A stretch of DNA of 64,000 nucleotides. Source: JAFGJQ01 sp964586145. GTDB taxonomy: Bacteria; Planctomycetota; Phycisphaerae; UBA1845. The notes under the pieces were generated by a model. It searched no databases. It was given only the letters and a program-made list of their open reading frames with translations, and was not told the DNA's origin. The DNA is taken from NCBI GenBank assembly GCA_964586145.1, contig CAZPHH010000005.1:28817-92816 (forward strand), in the 5' to 3' direction. Shown in pieces: positions 18,039 through 27,217 of this stretch. Each line of letters opens with the position of its first letter. The first letter of the stretch is position 1. Position numbers and translations under genes: made by a program.

Positions 18039-19937
18039 ATGCAATCGCAGGTTCGAGGCAGTTGGAGGCGGATGATGGTGTTCGGGATCATGCTGGCGTT
18101 GACCGGGGACGCGTCGGGAGAGGAGGCCAAACCGGTCCCCGAGCGCAGCGAGATCGAGAAGCAGTATCTCTGGGCGACGGAGACGATCTTCCCGGACAAG
18201 GCGGCGTGGGAGGCCGAGTACGCCGAGGTCGAGAAGCGGATGCAGAAGGTTACGGAATTCAAGGGGACGCTGGCCCGGAACCCGGAATCGCTGCTGGCCG
18301 CCCTGACATTCCGGGATGAGATCGAACCGCGGATCGCGCGCGTGTACGTCTATTCGTCGCTCCTCTCAGACCAGGACACCCGGGTGGGCGAAACGCAGGC
18401 CATGAAGTCCCGGTCCCGCACCATGTACGTCGGATACTCCCAGCTCATGTCCTGGTTCATGCCGGAACTGACGGCGATGGAACACGATACGATCAAGGGC
18501 TGGATAAAGGAGAACAAGGACCTGGCCTTGTACGCCCAGTACTTTGACGACGTCTTCCGGCAGAAGAAGTACGTGCTGCCCGCCCGCGAGGAGGAACTGA
18601 TGGCGATGGCCGGCGAGGTCCGGGCCGCGCCGGGCAACGCCTACAATTTCCTCAGCAACGCGGACATCAAGTTCCCCACGATCCAGGACGAGGAAGGCCG
18701 GAACGTGGAGCTGGACGATTCCGCCTTCTATCTGCACATGCGCTCCACGGACCGGCGGGTCCGACGGGACGCCTACACGGCCATCGTGGGCGAGTACGCC
18801 AAGTATCGCAACACGGCCGCCGCCCTTCTCAACGGCGCGGTGCAGAGCCACGTCTTCAACATGAAGGCCCGCAAGTATCCAAGCTGCCTGGCCGCCGCGC
18901 TGGACGGGGGCAACATCCCCGTTGACGTGTACAACAACCTTGTGAAGACGGTTGACGAGAACCTGCCCCTGCTGCACCGCTACCAGTCCATTCGCCGCAA
19001 GGCGTTGAAGCTGGAGGACGGCGTGCATGCGTACGACCTGTTCGCCCCGCTGATCATCGGGCAGAAGTACGAGGTGGAGTACGAGGGCGCTGTGGCGCGG
19101 ATCACTGAGGCCCTCCAGCCGCTCGGCCCCGAGTACATCCGCGCGATGACCCGGGGCTTCGAGTCCCGATGGGTCGACGTGTTCCCGACCCGCGGCAAGC
19201 GCAGCGGGGCGTACTCCAGCGGGACGTTCCTCACGCAGCCGTACATTCTGCTGAACTTCCACAGAAGCTACGAGGACATGTCCACACTGGCCCACGAGAT
19301 GGGCCACTCCATGCACTCGTACTTCTCTCGCGGGACGCAGCCGTACGTGTATGCGGACTACGACATCTTCTGCGCCGAGGTCGCCAGCACGTGCAACGAG
19401 ATTCTGCTGCAGAACTACATCCTGGAGCGCACGACGGACCCGAAGGTCAAGCTGTACCTGATCGTGGAGTTCCTGGAGGGCATGCGGGGCACGATCTTCC
19501 GCCAGACCATGTTCAGCGAGTTCGAGCAGCGGATTCACGAAATGGCCGAGGCGGGCGAGCCGCTCACCGCCGACAGCATGAGCGCCGAGTACGGGAAGAT
19601 CATGAAGAAGTACTACGGCCCGGACTACACGCACGACGACCTGGTGGACACCTACTGGATCCGCATCCCCCACTTCTACTACAACTTCTACGTGTACAAG
19701 TACGCCACCAGCTACTGCGCCGCTTCCAACATCGCCGCCCGCATCACGAAAGGCGAGCCGGGAGCCGTGGAGGCGTATCTGGAGTTCCTCAAGGGCGGGT
19801 CCAGCAAGTACCCCGTCGAACTGCTCCGGGGGGCCGGCGTGGACATGATGACGCCCGACTACATCCGAGACGCCATGAAACTCTTTGAGAGCCTGCTCGA
19901 TCAGACGGAGGCGCTGCTCAAGGAGATCGAAGCCTAG
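18039..19937 (+). CDS. Oligoendopeptidase F-type M3 peptidase with probable signal peptide
   Basis: Zinc metallopeptidase of 632 residues that cleaves oligopeptides. The catalytic motif LAHEMGHSMHS, with HExxH near residue 418, lies in the normal C-terminal position, and the downstream Glu ligand is in IFCAEVAST. Total length is typical of PepF. Unlike usual cytoplasmic PepF, the N-terminus SWRRMMVFGIMLALTGDASG looks like a signal peptide, so periplasmic peptide degradation is inferred. It is a single gene, divergent from GH172, and is followed by a strong terminator. Confidence 0.85.
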   Translation: MQSQVRGSWRRMMVFGIMLALTGDASGEEAKPVPERSEIEKQYLWATETIFPDKAAWEAEYAEVEKRMQKVTEFKGTLARNPESLLAALTFRDEIEPRIARVYVYSSLLSDQDTRVGETQAMKSRSRTMYVGYSQLMSWFMPELTAMEHDTIKGWIKENKDLALYAQYFDDVFRQKKYVLPAREEELMAMAGEVRAAPGNAYNFLSNADIKFPTIQDEEGRNVELDDSAFYLHMRSTDRRVRRDAYTAIVGEYAKYRNTAAALLNGAVQSHVFNMKARKYPSCLAAALDGGNIPVDVYNNLVKTVDENLPLLHRYQSIRRKALKLEDGVHAYDLFAPLIIGQKYEVEYEGAVARITEALQPLGPEYIRAMTRGFESRWVDVFPTRGKRSGAYSSGTFLTQPYILLNFHRSYEDMSTLAHEMGHSMHSYFSRGTQPYVYADYDIFCAEVASTCNEILLQNYILERTTDPKVKLYLIVEFLEGMRGTIFRQTMFSEFEQRIHEMAEAGEPLTADSMSAEYGKIMKKYYGPDYTHDDLVDTYWIRIPHFYYNFYVYKYATSYCAASNIAARITKGEPGAVEAYLEFLKGGSSKYPVELLRGAGVDMMTPDYIRDAMKLFESLLDQTEALLKEIEA

Positions 19938-19967
19938 CGCCCCCGCGAATCGCGACCGCGAAACAGA

Positions 19968-20003
19968 CCCGCTCGCCCCCGTGGCGGGCGGGTTCCCTTT
20001 TTA
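19968..20003 (+). terminator. Rho-independent terminator after the PepF gene
   Basis: A 10-bp stem CCCGCTCGCC/GGCGGGCGGG (one T-G pair) with a 5-nt loop is followed by TTCCCTTTTTA, 30 bp after the stop codon. Confidence 0.8.
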
Positions 20004-20065
20004 CGGGTGCCGGATCCTGCGCAGACGAAAGGCATAGCGCGGGCTGCGCCCGCAACCCAAGGGAT

Positions 20066-20089
20066 GAAGGGACGAAGGGACGAAGGGAC
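20066..20089. repeat. Three tandem copies of GAAGGGAC
   Basis: Three perfect 8-bp units, with a partial fourth before them, lie in the 527-bp gap between PepF and PutA. Similar GGGACGAA runs are common as junk-like spacers in planctomycete DNA. Confidence 0.75.
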
Positions 20090-20253
20090 GGAGTGAGGAT
20101 GGGAGGCTGCGGGGTCTGGGTCGTGGGAAGGGGTGAGGGGGTCTGTAGTGTTCGCTGCTGAGTGTGCGAGAAGCGAACGGGGGGGTGCGGAGAAACGCAG
20201 AAACAGAAGCAGCGCGCGGCGAGAAGAAATCGCACGTTTGTAGTACGGAGCGA

Positions 20254-20463
20254 TCAGGCGGCGTCGGTTTCCTGCTGCTCCTGTCGCAGCAACCATTCCA
20301 GTTCGCGCTCGAGCATCTGCGGGTCACGGCAGACGTGGAACGCCCAGCGACCGTGTTCCCGCGCGTTGTTCACGGCCTGAACCCAGCGCCGGGCGGCCTC
20401 GTGCTTTGCAGTCGTCTGGCCGGCCGTGCTCGGGGCGGGGACCGCGCGTGCGACGTCGGTACG
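20254..20463 (-). pseudogene. C-terminal remnant of a Res-type restriction/helicase subunit
   Basis: The minus strand reads about 69 residues ending at a TGA at 20254-20256. The segment KHEAARRWVQAVNN, then HGRWAFHVCRDPQMLEREL, is the characteristic C-terminal end of large DEAD/DEAH-helicase or type III Res restriction subunits, where a Trp-x-x-Ala-Val-Asn helix is followed by a GRW(A/E)FHVCRDP strand. There is no start codon, and upstream the frame runs straight into the 3' end of putA, so only the tail of the gene is left. No Mod methyltransferase partner or helicase domain is present. Confidence 0.6.
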
Positions 20464-20464
20464 C

Positions 20465-23400
20465 TTAGTGTACCGGCTGCTGCCTGGCCTCTTCGGCGGA
20501 GGTCAGGCCGTGGCGCAGGGTGTTTTCGGTGATCGTGCGCTGGTGTACGAATTGGAGCAGGTAATCCGGGCTGCCGGCCTTGGTGCCCATGCCGCTGAGC
20601 TTGTAGCCGCCGAAGGGCTGCACGTTCACGCGGGAGCCCGTGATCTTGCGGTTGATGTACAGATTGCCCACGTGGAACTCTCGCCGGGCCCGGTCCAGGT
20701 TCTTCGGCGAGCGCGAGTACACTCCGCCGGTCAGGGCGTACTTGCTGTCGTTGGCGATGCTTAGCGCATCATCGAAATCTTTCGCCTTCAGCACGGCCAG
20801 CACCGGTCCGAAAATCTCCTCCTGGGCCACCGAGGCGTCCGACCCCACGTCGCAGATGACCGTCGGCCCCACGTAATAGCCGCCGCCGGCCGACAGCTCG
20901 CGCACGTCGATCTCCACCAGCACCCGGCCTTCCTTCTTCGCCTGCCGAACGGCCGCCAGGATGCCGTCCCGCGCCGTCCGGCCGATGACCGGCCCGACCA
21001 GCGTGCCCGGCTCCTCTGCCGGCCCCACCGCCACGCTCTGCACCGCCTCGGCCAGCTTGCGGCAGAACTCGTCGTAGACCGGGGCCAGCACGATCACGCG
21101 CGAGCAGGCCGTACACTTCTGCCCGGCGTAGGCAAAGGCCGACTCGATGATGCCGCCCATCGCGCCGTCTAAGTCCGCATCATGATCGACGATGATCGCG
21201 TTCTTCGCGCTCATGTCGGCGATGACTTTCTTGATGTGCCGCTGGCCGGGGGATTCGTTGCCCGCCTGCCGGATGATCTCCAGCCCGTGGGCGACCGACC
21301 CGGTAAAGCTCACCACATGCACATCCAGGTGATCGACGAGGTGCCGGCCCACCGCCTCGCCGCGTCCGGGCAAAAAGTTCAGCACGCCGGCCGGCAGACC
21401 GGCCTGCCGGAAGATGTCGAACACCTTGGCCGCGACCACCGCCGCCTTGCTGGACGGCTTCATGATCACGCAGTTGCCGGCGGCCAGGGCCGCCGCGGTC
21501 TGGTTCAGCAGCATGGCCAGCGGGAAGCTCCAGGGCGCCAGCACGGCGCAGACGCCGCGCGGCTCGTAGGTCAGCACGTTGCTCTCACCGGGAATGCTGC
21601 GGACGCGCGGGTGTTCATCGAGCCAGACCGTGTACTCGGAATAGAAGCGGATGTAGTCCACCGCCTCGCGCAGGTCGGCTTCCGCCTCTCGCCAGGGCTT
21701 GCCGGTCTCCAGGATGACGTAGGCCGACAGCTCGAGCCGCTTGTCCAGCATCAGGTCGGCGGCTCGATTCAGGAATCGGGCGCGTTCGCGGGCCGGCAGC
21801 AGCCGCCAGGAATCCCACGCCTGTTCCGCCGCGGCCACGGCCTGGTCGGCGTGGGCGGGCGTGGCCGACGCCACGCACCCGATGATCTCCGTCGGGGCCG
21901 CCGGGTTCAGCGACTCGATCCACTCCGTGGTGGATACCGGCTCGTTGGCGATGACCAGCGGATGACTTTGGCCCAGTTGGCCCCGGACGTAGGCGATGGC
22001 GTCCCGCATCTTCTTGCGGTTCTCATCCGTGTTGAAACTGAACGGGGGCACATTCTCAAACATCAACATCGGCCACTCCTCATCGGGATCCTGGAAGTCC
22101 CATCGGGGAAGCGGGGCACTCGGCGGACAGGCCACCGTCGGATCGAGCAGCAGCTCCTCGTACCGGCTGCGGTCGGCGAACCCCTGCTTGAGAAACGAGT
22201 CGTTCGCCGTGTTTTCCAGCAGTCGGCGGATCAGGTAGGCCATGCCGGGCATCAGGTCGCCGTACGGGCAATACACGCGCAGGCACTGTCCCATGTCCAC
22301 CATGGACTTCTTGAGCGGATTGCCCATGCCGAAGAGCATCTGCACTTCGTAGTCCGCCGGCGTGAGGTCCAGCTCTTTCGCGGAAGCGATCAGCGACGCC
22401 AGGGACCGGACGTTGTGACTGGCGAAGGCCGGGCGCAGCAGGCGAGTGTTTTCCAGCATCCGCCGGGCCATGCGCTCGTACGTGGCGTCGGACTCCCACT
22501 TGCGGGTCCAGACCGGCGGGGGCTGGTTGTACTGCCCGGCCAGCACGGTCTCGGAATCCCAGTACGCGCCTTTCACCAGCCGCACGGCGACGGGCGTGCC
22601 GCGTCGCTCGATCCAGCCCAGCAGGCGGGTCAAATCCTGCTCGCCGTCCTGGAGATACGCCTGAAGGACGATGCCGATCTGGTCCCAGTCGCGGAACTCC
22701 GGCTCCATCATGAGCGTCTCGAACAGGTCGAGCGTCAGGTTGCGGTGCTTGTACGACTCCATGTCGATGTTCATGAACACGCCGCGCTCGCGGGCCAGCC
22801 GGAAGATCGGGCGCAGCCGTGCGAACACCCGCTTGCGGCAGCCGACCGGATCGATCGCGTCGAAGTGCGGATCGAGCGAGGTCAGCTTGATCGAGATGTT
22901 CACCTTGGGCATGGGCCCGGTTCGGCAGCGGTCAATGACGGGATGCTCGCGCCACGCCCGTGACGCGATGGAGAGCTTGTCGATCAGCTCCACGTACGTG
23001 GCGGCGTACCGATCCGCCTGGGCGTCGCTGCGGGTCGCCTCGCCCAGCACGTCCATGGTGAACGCCATGTGCCCGGCCCGGAGGCGTTCCGCGTTGGCGA
23101 TGGCCTCGTCCGCGTTGGTGCCCGTCACGTACCGCCGGGCCATCAGCGAGGCCCCAAACCGCGAGCACGCGCCCACGGTCCGCCCCCAGACAGACTCGGG
23201 ATTCCGGTAGGCCAATCCCAGCCGCCCCGGCAACGGCACGCTGTCCCACACCGGGTCAAGGTACTCCCGAAGGTGCCGGGCGATGTCCGCGTTGTCGATG
23301 AGCGAGGGCAGCACGTCCACGAACCGGAACGTCTGCACCTTCAGCGCCTCGTGCGCCATCATGAACTGGTTGAGCCGCTCCTGCCACCAGTCGACCTGCC

Positions 23401-23500
23401 AGATCCAGGGCATAGCCGACCGGGCCCGGTTGAAGATTTCGTACCCGACTTCGCGACAGCGCGTCTCATGCGCCTGGGAGAACTGCATGGGGGTCTTCAA
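20465..23500 (-). CDS. putA: Bifunctional proline dehydrogenase / pyrroline-5-carboxylate dehydrogenase
   Basis: Short-type PutA of 1011 residues that oxidises proline to glutamate through FAD- and NAD-dependent steps. The PRODH barrel covers about 110-440 and the aldehyde dehydrogenase domain about 510-990. FTGSVAHG lies in the NAD-binding region, and the catalytic Cys is in AGQKCTACS near residue 796. The N-terminal ribbon-helix-helix repressor domain of enteric PutA is absent, so it should not autoregulate. The TTG start at 23500 overlaps the addA stop (TTGA); an ATG at 23488 is an alternative. The physical link to addAB is unusual. Confidence 0.92.
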   Translation of the reverse strand: MKTPMQFSQAHETRCREVGYEIFNRARSAMPWIWQVDWWQERLNQFMMAHEALKVQTFRFVDVLPSLIDNADIARHLREYLDPVWDSVPLPGRLGLAYRNPESVWGRTVGACSRFGASLMARRYVTGTNADEAIANAERLRAGHMAFTMDVLGEATRSDAQADRYAATYVELIDKLSIASRAWREHPVIDRCRTGPMPKVNISIKLTSLDPHFDAIDPVGCRKRVFARLRPIFRLARERGVFMNIDMESYKHRNLTLDLFETLMMEPEFRDWDQIGIVLQAYLQDGEQDLTRLLGWIERRGTPVAVRLVKGAYWDSETVLAGQYNQPPPVWTRKWESDATYERMARRMLENTRLLRPAFASHNVRSLASLIASAKELDLTPADYEVQMLFGMGNPLKKSMVDMGQCLRVYCPYGDLMPGMAYLIRRLLENTANDSFLKQGFADRSRYEELLLDPTVACPPSAPLPRWDFQDPDEEWPMLMFENVPPFSFNTDENRKKMRDAIAYVRGQLGQSHPLVIANEPVSTTEWIESLNPAAPTEIIGCVASATPAHADQAVAAAEQAWDSWRLLPARERARFLNRAADLMLDKRLELSAYVILETGKPWREAEADLREAVDYIRFYSEYTVWLDEHPRVRSIPGESNVLTYEPRGVCAVLAPWSFPLAMLLNQTAAALAAGNCVIMKPSSKAAVVAAKVFDIFRQAGLPAGVLNFLPGRGEAVGRHLVDHLDVHVVSFTGSVAHGLEIIRQAGNESPGQRHIKKVIADMSAKNAIIVDHDADLDGAMGGIIESAFAYAGQKCTACSRVIVLAPVYDEFCRKLAEAVQSVAVGPAEEPGTLVGPVIGRTARDGILAAVRQAKKEGRVLVEIDVRELSAGGGYYVGPTVICDVGSDASVAQEEIFGPVLAVLKAKDFDDALSIANDSKYALTGGVYSRSPKNLDRARREFHVGNLYINRKITGSRVNVQPFGGYKLSGMGTKAGSPDYLLQFVHQRTITENTLRHGLTSAEEARQQPVH

Positions 23501-26500
23501 TCCACCGTGAGCTCATGCACCACACGCGGGTGCAGAAAAACCAGCCAGCACCGCCGCACCGGCCGGCCATGACACCGCGCCATGGCCCGGGCATACAGCC
23601 GCATCTGCATTCGGTAGGTCTCCGCTCGCGCGGACACCTCGTGGGCCGCAATGCGGTCCGTCTTGTAGTCCAGCAATTCTAATCCGTCCCCGCAAACCAG
23701 AACACCATCCACGATGCCCCGGACCACAACGGGCACCGGGCAGTCGCCCACTGTCGGGTCAAAGACGTCCGCCTGCTCGGTCGACAGGAACATCTCCTCC
23801 CGGCGGAAGGATGCACCCGCCTGCCGCACCCGGCAGCCCAGCGGCGTGGTGAGGAACCACGCCACCGCGTCCGCGTCCACGGCCGCGGCTTCCGCCGGGG
23901 TCAGGACGCCTCTGTCCACCAGCCGGGCCGCCTCCCGCGCCACGGCGGCCGGACCGCCCGCCGCGTCCAGCGCCATGAATTGCAGCAGCCGGTGTGTGGC
24001 GGTCCCCAGTTCGGCCGCGGTAATCGGTCGTTCGCCCCCTCCCGCCAGGCTGGGCACGTCAAAGGCCAACGATGCCGAGATGCGCTCCCGCGGCTGGTCG
24101 TCCGGATCGCCCAGTGCGTCAAACGGCCGCTTCAACTCGCTGGCGGCCACCACGGCTCGGATCGAAGACTCCGCCAAGTGGGGATAGGCGTAATCCAGCC
24201 GCTCCACGATCTCGTCCGCCTTCGACACTTGTCCTCCGACCGGCTCATCGGTCGGCAGAGGCCCCAGACCGGCCACGGCTGTCAACAGGCCCGATTCGGC
24301 CGCCGGCGACGCTTCCTCGATCCGCCACGCCAACATGGCCTCCGACGTGTGCAGGTGCATTTCGTACAGTGTTGCCTCAGGGTTTCCCGACGGAGTTGCT
24401 TCGGTCAACCGGCAGACCTGATCCGGCGGCGCCGCGGCCAGCACGGGAATGATCCAGTCCATGGCCGAGCCGGCCGACGCGATGCGAAGCGGAGTGATTG
24501 GCTCTTGCGAGTCGCGATCTTCCCACGCCGCCTCCACACCCGTCAGGGCGGTGGTTCCGACCAGGATCAGACGCTCCTTTGCTCTTGTGAGGGCCACGTA
24601 CAGCAGTCGCATTTCCTCCGCCCGCGTGGCCGACTCCACTTGTTCCGTCACCAGGTGGTGCAGCGCACAGGGGTATTCGATCATCCGCTCGCGGTCGATG
24701 ACTTTCAGGCCGACGCCGGCCTGGCGGTCGTACAGCATGCGCCCGCGGGCGTCCCGGAGGTTGAACGCCTTGCCCAGACCGGCCACGAACACCACGGGGA
24801 ACTCCAGCCCCTTGCTTGCGTGAATGGTCAGGATGCGGACGACGTTCTCCGACTCGCCCAGGGCCGGGGCCAGGCCGAAGTCCCCGTCTTCCTCGCGCAG
24901 CGACTCGATGAACGCCAGGAACCGGTGCAGCCCCTGTCGCTGGAACGTGCCGAACTGCCGCGCCCGTTCGTGCAGGCGGAGCAGGTTCGCCCGCCGCTGC
25001 GCCCCGCCGCGCAACCCTCCGACATACGCCAGGTATCCGGTTTCCTGGAGTATGCGCCACAACACGTCCGCCAGCGGCCGTTGCCGGGCGTCCTGCCGGT
25101 ATCGGTGGATTGCCTGCCACGTGGCCCGGAGGCGGTTCGCCAGCGTTGCGTCCGCGCCGTCCTGGGCGTAGCGAGCCGCCACCTCGTGGAAGGGCACGGC
25201 GCGATCGTGCAGGCGAATCGTCGCCAGTTCATCTTCGTTGAAACGGTCACCCAGCACGCCCGAGCGCAGGACGGCCGCCAGCGGGATGTCCTGCTGCGGG
25301 TTGTCGAGCACCTGCAGGAGCGACAGCACCTCGCGCACTTCGAGTGTCTCGAAGAGGGCGCCGCGCCCCTCGGCATAGGCCGGTATGCCCATTTTGGCCA
25401 GGAACTCCACCATCACCGACGCGGTATACGCCGCCGATCGCAGCAGAATCGCCACGTCCGCGTAGCGGAATTCGCCGCTGCGCACCACGTCCTGGATTCG
25501 CCGGCCGATGAGAAAGGCTTCCCGCTCCGCGTCTCTCCAGGTGCCCGGATCGGCCACGTCCACGAAGCGCGGCGGCGTGGGTTTGCCAGCGCCCTCCGCT
25601 TCCTCGTCCGACGCCGCGGCCATTCGGTCGAGAACGTGCAACTCCACGGGCTTGCCGCCGGACTGCCGCGCATCGTCGCCGGGCCGCAACGCCGCCCGGT
25701 CGTCGTACTCGATGCCGCCCACGGCCTTGCGCATGATCGGGCGGAAGAGCAGGTTGACGGCCTCCAGGATCGTGGCCTGGCTGCGGTAGTTTCGCTGGAG
25801 CCGCACGCAGAGGCCGGCCGCACCCGGTGCATCGAAATCGACTTCCCGCTGCAGCAGAAGCTGCGGCTCGGCCAGTCGGAATCGGTAGATGCTCTGCTTC
25901 ACGTCGCCGACCGTAAAGAGATTGCCGGCCTCGCCCGGCCGGCCTTCCCGGCTGACGCGCTTGAGAATGGCATCCTGGAGCGGGTTGATGTCCTGGTACT
26001 CATCCACCAGGACGTGCCGGAATCGTTCTTGCAACACGCGGCTCACGCTCTCATCCCGCCGGCAGAGCAGGCGGTATGCGTGCCGTTCCAGATCGGCGAA
26101 ATCCAGGGCCCCGGCCAGGCGCTTTTCCGCCGCGTACCGCTCGACAAAGAGCCGCACCAGCGTGACGAGCGTTTCCACGTGCGGGGCCACCGTGTGCAGC
26201 CCCTCCACCAGCTCGTCTGACGTGAATCGGGCAAATCGCTTCCGCAGCCGCCGCTCAAAGAGCTTGTCTTTCGCGAATGCGAAGTGCTCGCGAGCGAGGT
26301 CGCGCGCCGCCAGCACGTCCGGATCGGCGTTTTTGCCCAGTGTCGGCGCGCCCTTGGAGCTCAAGGTGAAGGCGTTGATGGTTTCCTGCACCTCGTCGAA
26401 GGCCGCGTCTTCATCCAGGGCGTCCCGCCACTCGATGAGGGCCTGCTGGTAGTCGGCGATCAGGCCGCCGTAGAACGCCGCCGCGCTCGGCGATTCGCCG

Positions 26501-27210
26501 ATTCGGCGTGCAAGCTTCTCGCATTCTGCAACCTGCCAGACGATTTCCGCGCCCAGGTGCTCACGCAGAATGTCAATGGTTTCCTTGGCGCCCTGTCGAA
26601 CCCCCCAGACGGCGGCCTTCAGCCATTCCTCCGGCTCCGGCTGGCTGCCCACGTACGCCGCCAGCTTCCGCACGAGAATGGCAAGGGCCCCGTCGCGTCC
26701 CAGGCCGTACAGTTCGACCAGTTGCCGGAAGCCTTCGCCCAGCGGTTTGTCCGACTCGTACAGCTCTGCGAACAGGCCCTCGATGACGCCCTGTTGGAGC
26801 AGCCGGGCCTCGTCCTCGTCCAGCACGACGGCCGCCGCGTCCACCCCCGCCAGGTGAAACCATCTCCGGATGACCCAGAGGCAGAACGCGTGGATGGTGG
26901 AGATCTGCGCCGTTTCGATCAGCCCGAGCTGGGTCCGCAGCCGGCCATCGTGGGGGCGGTCGGCCAGCCGGCCGCGGATGGCTGTGTGGATGCGCGACCG
27001 CATCTCCGCCGCCGCCGCCTCCGTGAAGGTCACCACCAGCAGCGAGTCCACCGAGCACTGCTGCGGCGGCGGGGCGTCGCACAGCAGGTACTCGCACCGG
27101 CCGGTCAGCACGGCGGTCTTGCCCGAACCGGCCGCCGCGGTCACGACCACGCTGCGGTCGATTGTCTCCACCGCCTGCCGTTGCTCGTCTGTGAACGTGA
27201 TGCGACCCAC
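23497..27210 (-). CDS. addA: AddA helicase-nuclease subunit
   Basis: UvrD/RecB-like helicase with a C-terminal RecB-family nuclease, 1237 residues; with AddB it resects double-strand breaks for RecA loading. Walker A is TAAAGSGKTAV at about 23-33, the DEYQD helicase motif is near 402, SIYRFR follows, and GLEFPVVFV is motif V-like. The nuclease motif ELLDYKTDR is near 1182. The GTG start at 27210 lies 7 bp after the addB stop, consistent with one transcript. The end overlaps the putative TTG start of putA. Confidence 0.92.
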   Translation of the reverse strand: MGRITFTDEQRQAVETIDRSVVVTAAAGSGKTAVLTGRCEYLLCDAPPPQQCSVDSLLVVTFTEAAAAEMRSRIHTAIRGRLADRPHDGRLRTQLGLIETAQISTIHAFCLWVIRRWFHLAGVDAAAVVLDEDEARLLQQGVIEGLFAELYESDKPLGEGFRQLVELYGLGRDGALAILVRKLAAYVGSQPEPEEWLKAAVWGVRQGAKETIDILREHLGAEIVWQVAECEKLARRIGESPSAAAFYGGLIADYQQALIEWRDALDEDAAFDEVQETINAFTLSSKGAPTLGKNADPDVLAARDLAREHFAFAKDKLFERRLRKRFARFTSDELVEGLHTVAPHVETLVTLVRLFVERYAAEKRLAGALDFADLERHAYRLLCRRDESVSRVLQERFRHVLVDEYQDINPLQDAILKRVSREGRPGEAGNLFTVGDVKQSIYRFRLAEPQLLLQREVDFDAPGAAGLCVRLQRNYRSQATILEAVNLLFRPIMRKAVGGIEYDDRAALRPGDDARQSGGKPVELHVLDRMAAASDEEAEGAGKPTPPRFVDVADPGTWRDAEREAFLIGRRIQDVVRSGEFRYADVAILLRSAAYTASVMVEFLAKMGIPAYAEGRGALFETLEVREVLSLLQVLDNPQQDIPLAAVLRSGVLGDRFNEDELATIRLHDRAVPFHEVAARYAQDGADATLANRLRATWQAIHRYRQDARQRPLADVLWRILQETGYLAYVGGLRGGAQRRANLLRLHERARQFGTFQRQGLHRFLAFIESLREEDGDFGLAPALGESENVVRILTIHASKGLEFPVVFVAGLGKAFNLRDARGRMLYDRQAGVGLKVIDRERMIEYPCALHHLVTEQVESATRAEEMRLLYVALTRAKERLILVGTTALTGVEAAWEDRDSQEPITPLRIASAGSAMDWIIPVLAAAPPDQVCRLTEATPSGNPEATLYEMHLHTSEAMLAWRIEEASPAAESGLLTAVAGLGPLPTDEPVGGQVSKADEIVERLDYAYPHLAESSIRAVVAASELKRPFDALGDPDDQPRERISASLAFDVPSLAGGGERPITAAELGTATHRLLQFMALDAAGGPAAVAREAARLVDRGVLTPAEAAAVDADAVAWFLTTPLGCRVRQAGASFRREEMFLSTEQADVFDPTVGDCPVPVVVRGIVDGVLVCGDGLELLDYKTDRIAAHEVSARAETYRMQMRLYARAMARCHGRPVRRCWLVFLHPRVVHELTVD

Positions 27211-27217
27211 GCCTTCG

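Noticed and set aside
20164..20532. A 122-codon plus-strand frame in the PepF-PutA gap
   Set aside because: It is antisense to the recognisable restriction-subunit remnant and to the putA end, and has no ribosome binding site.
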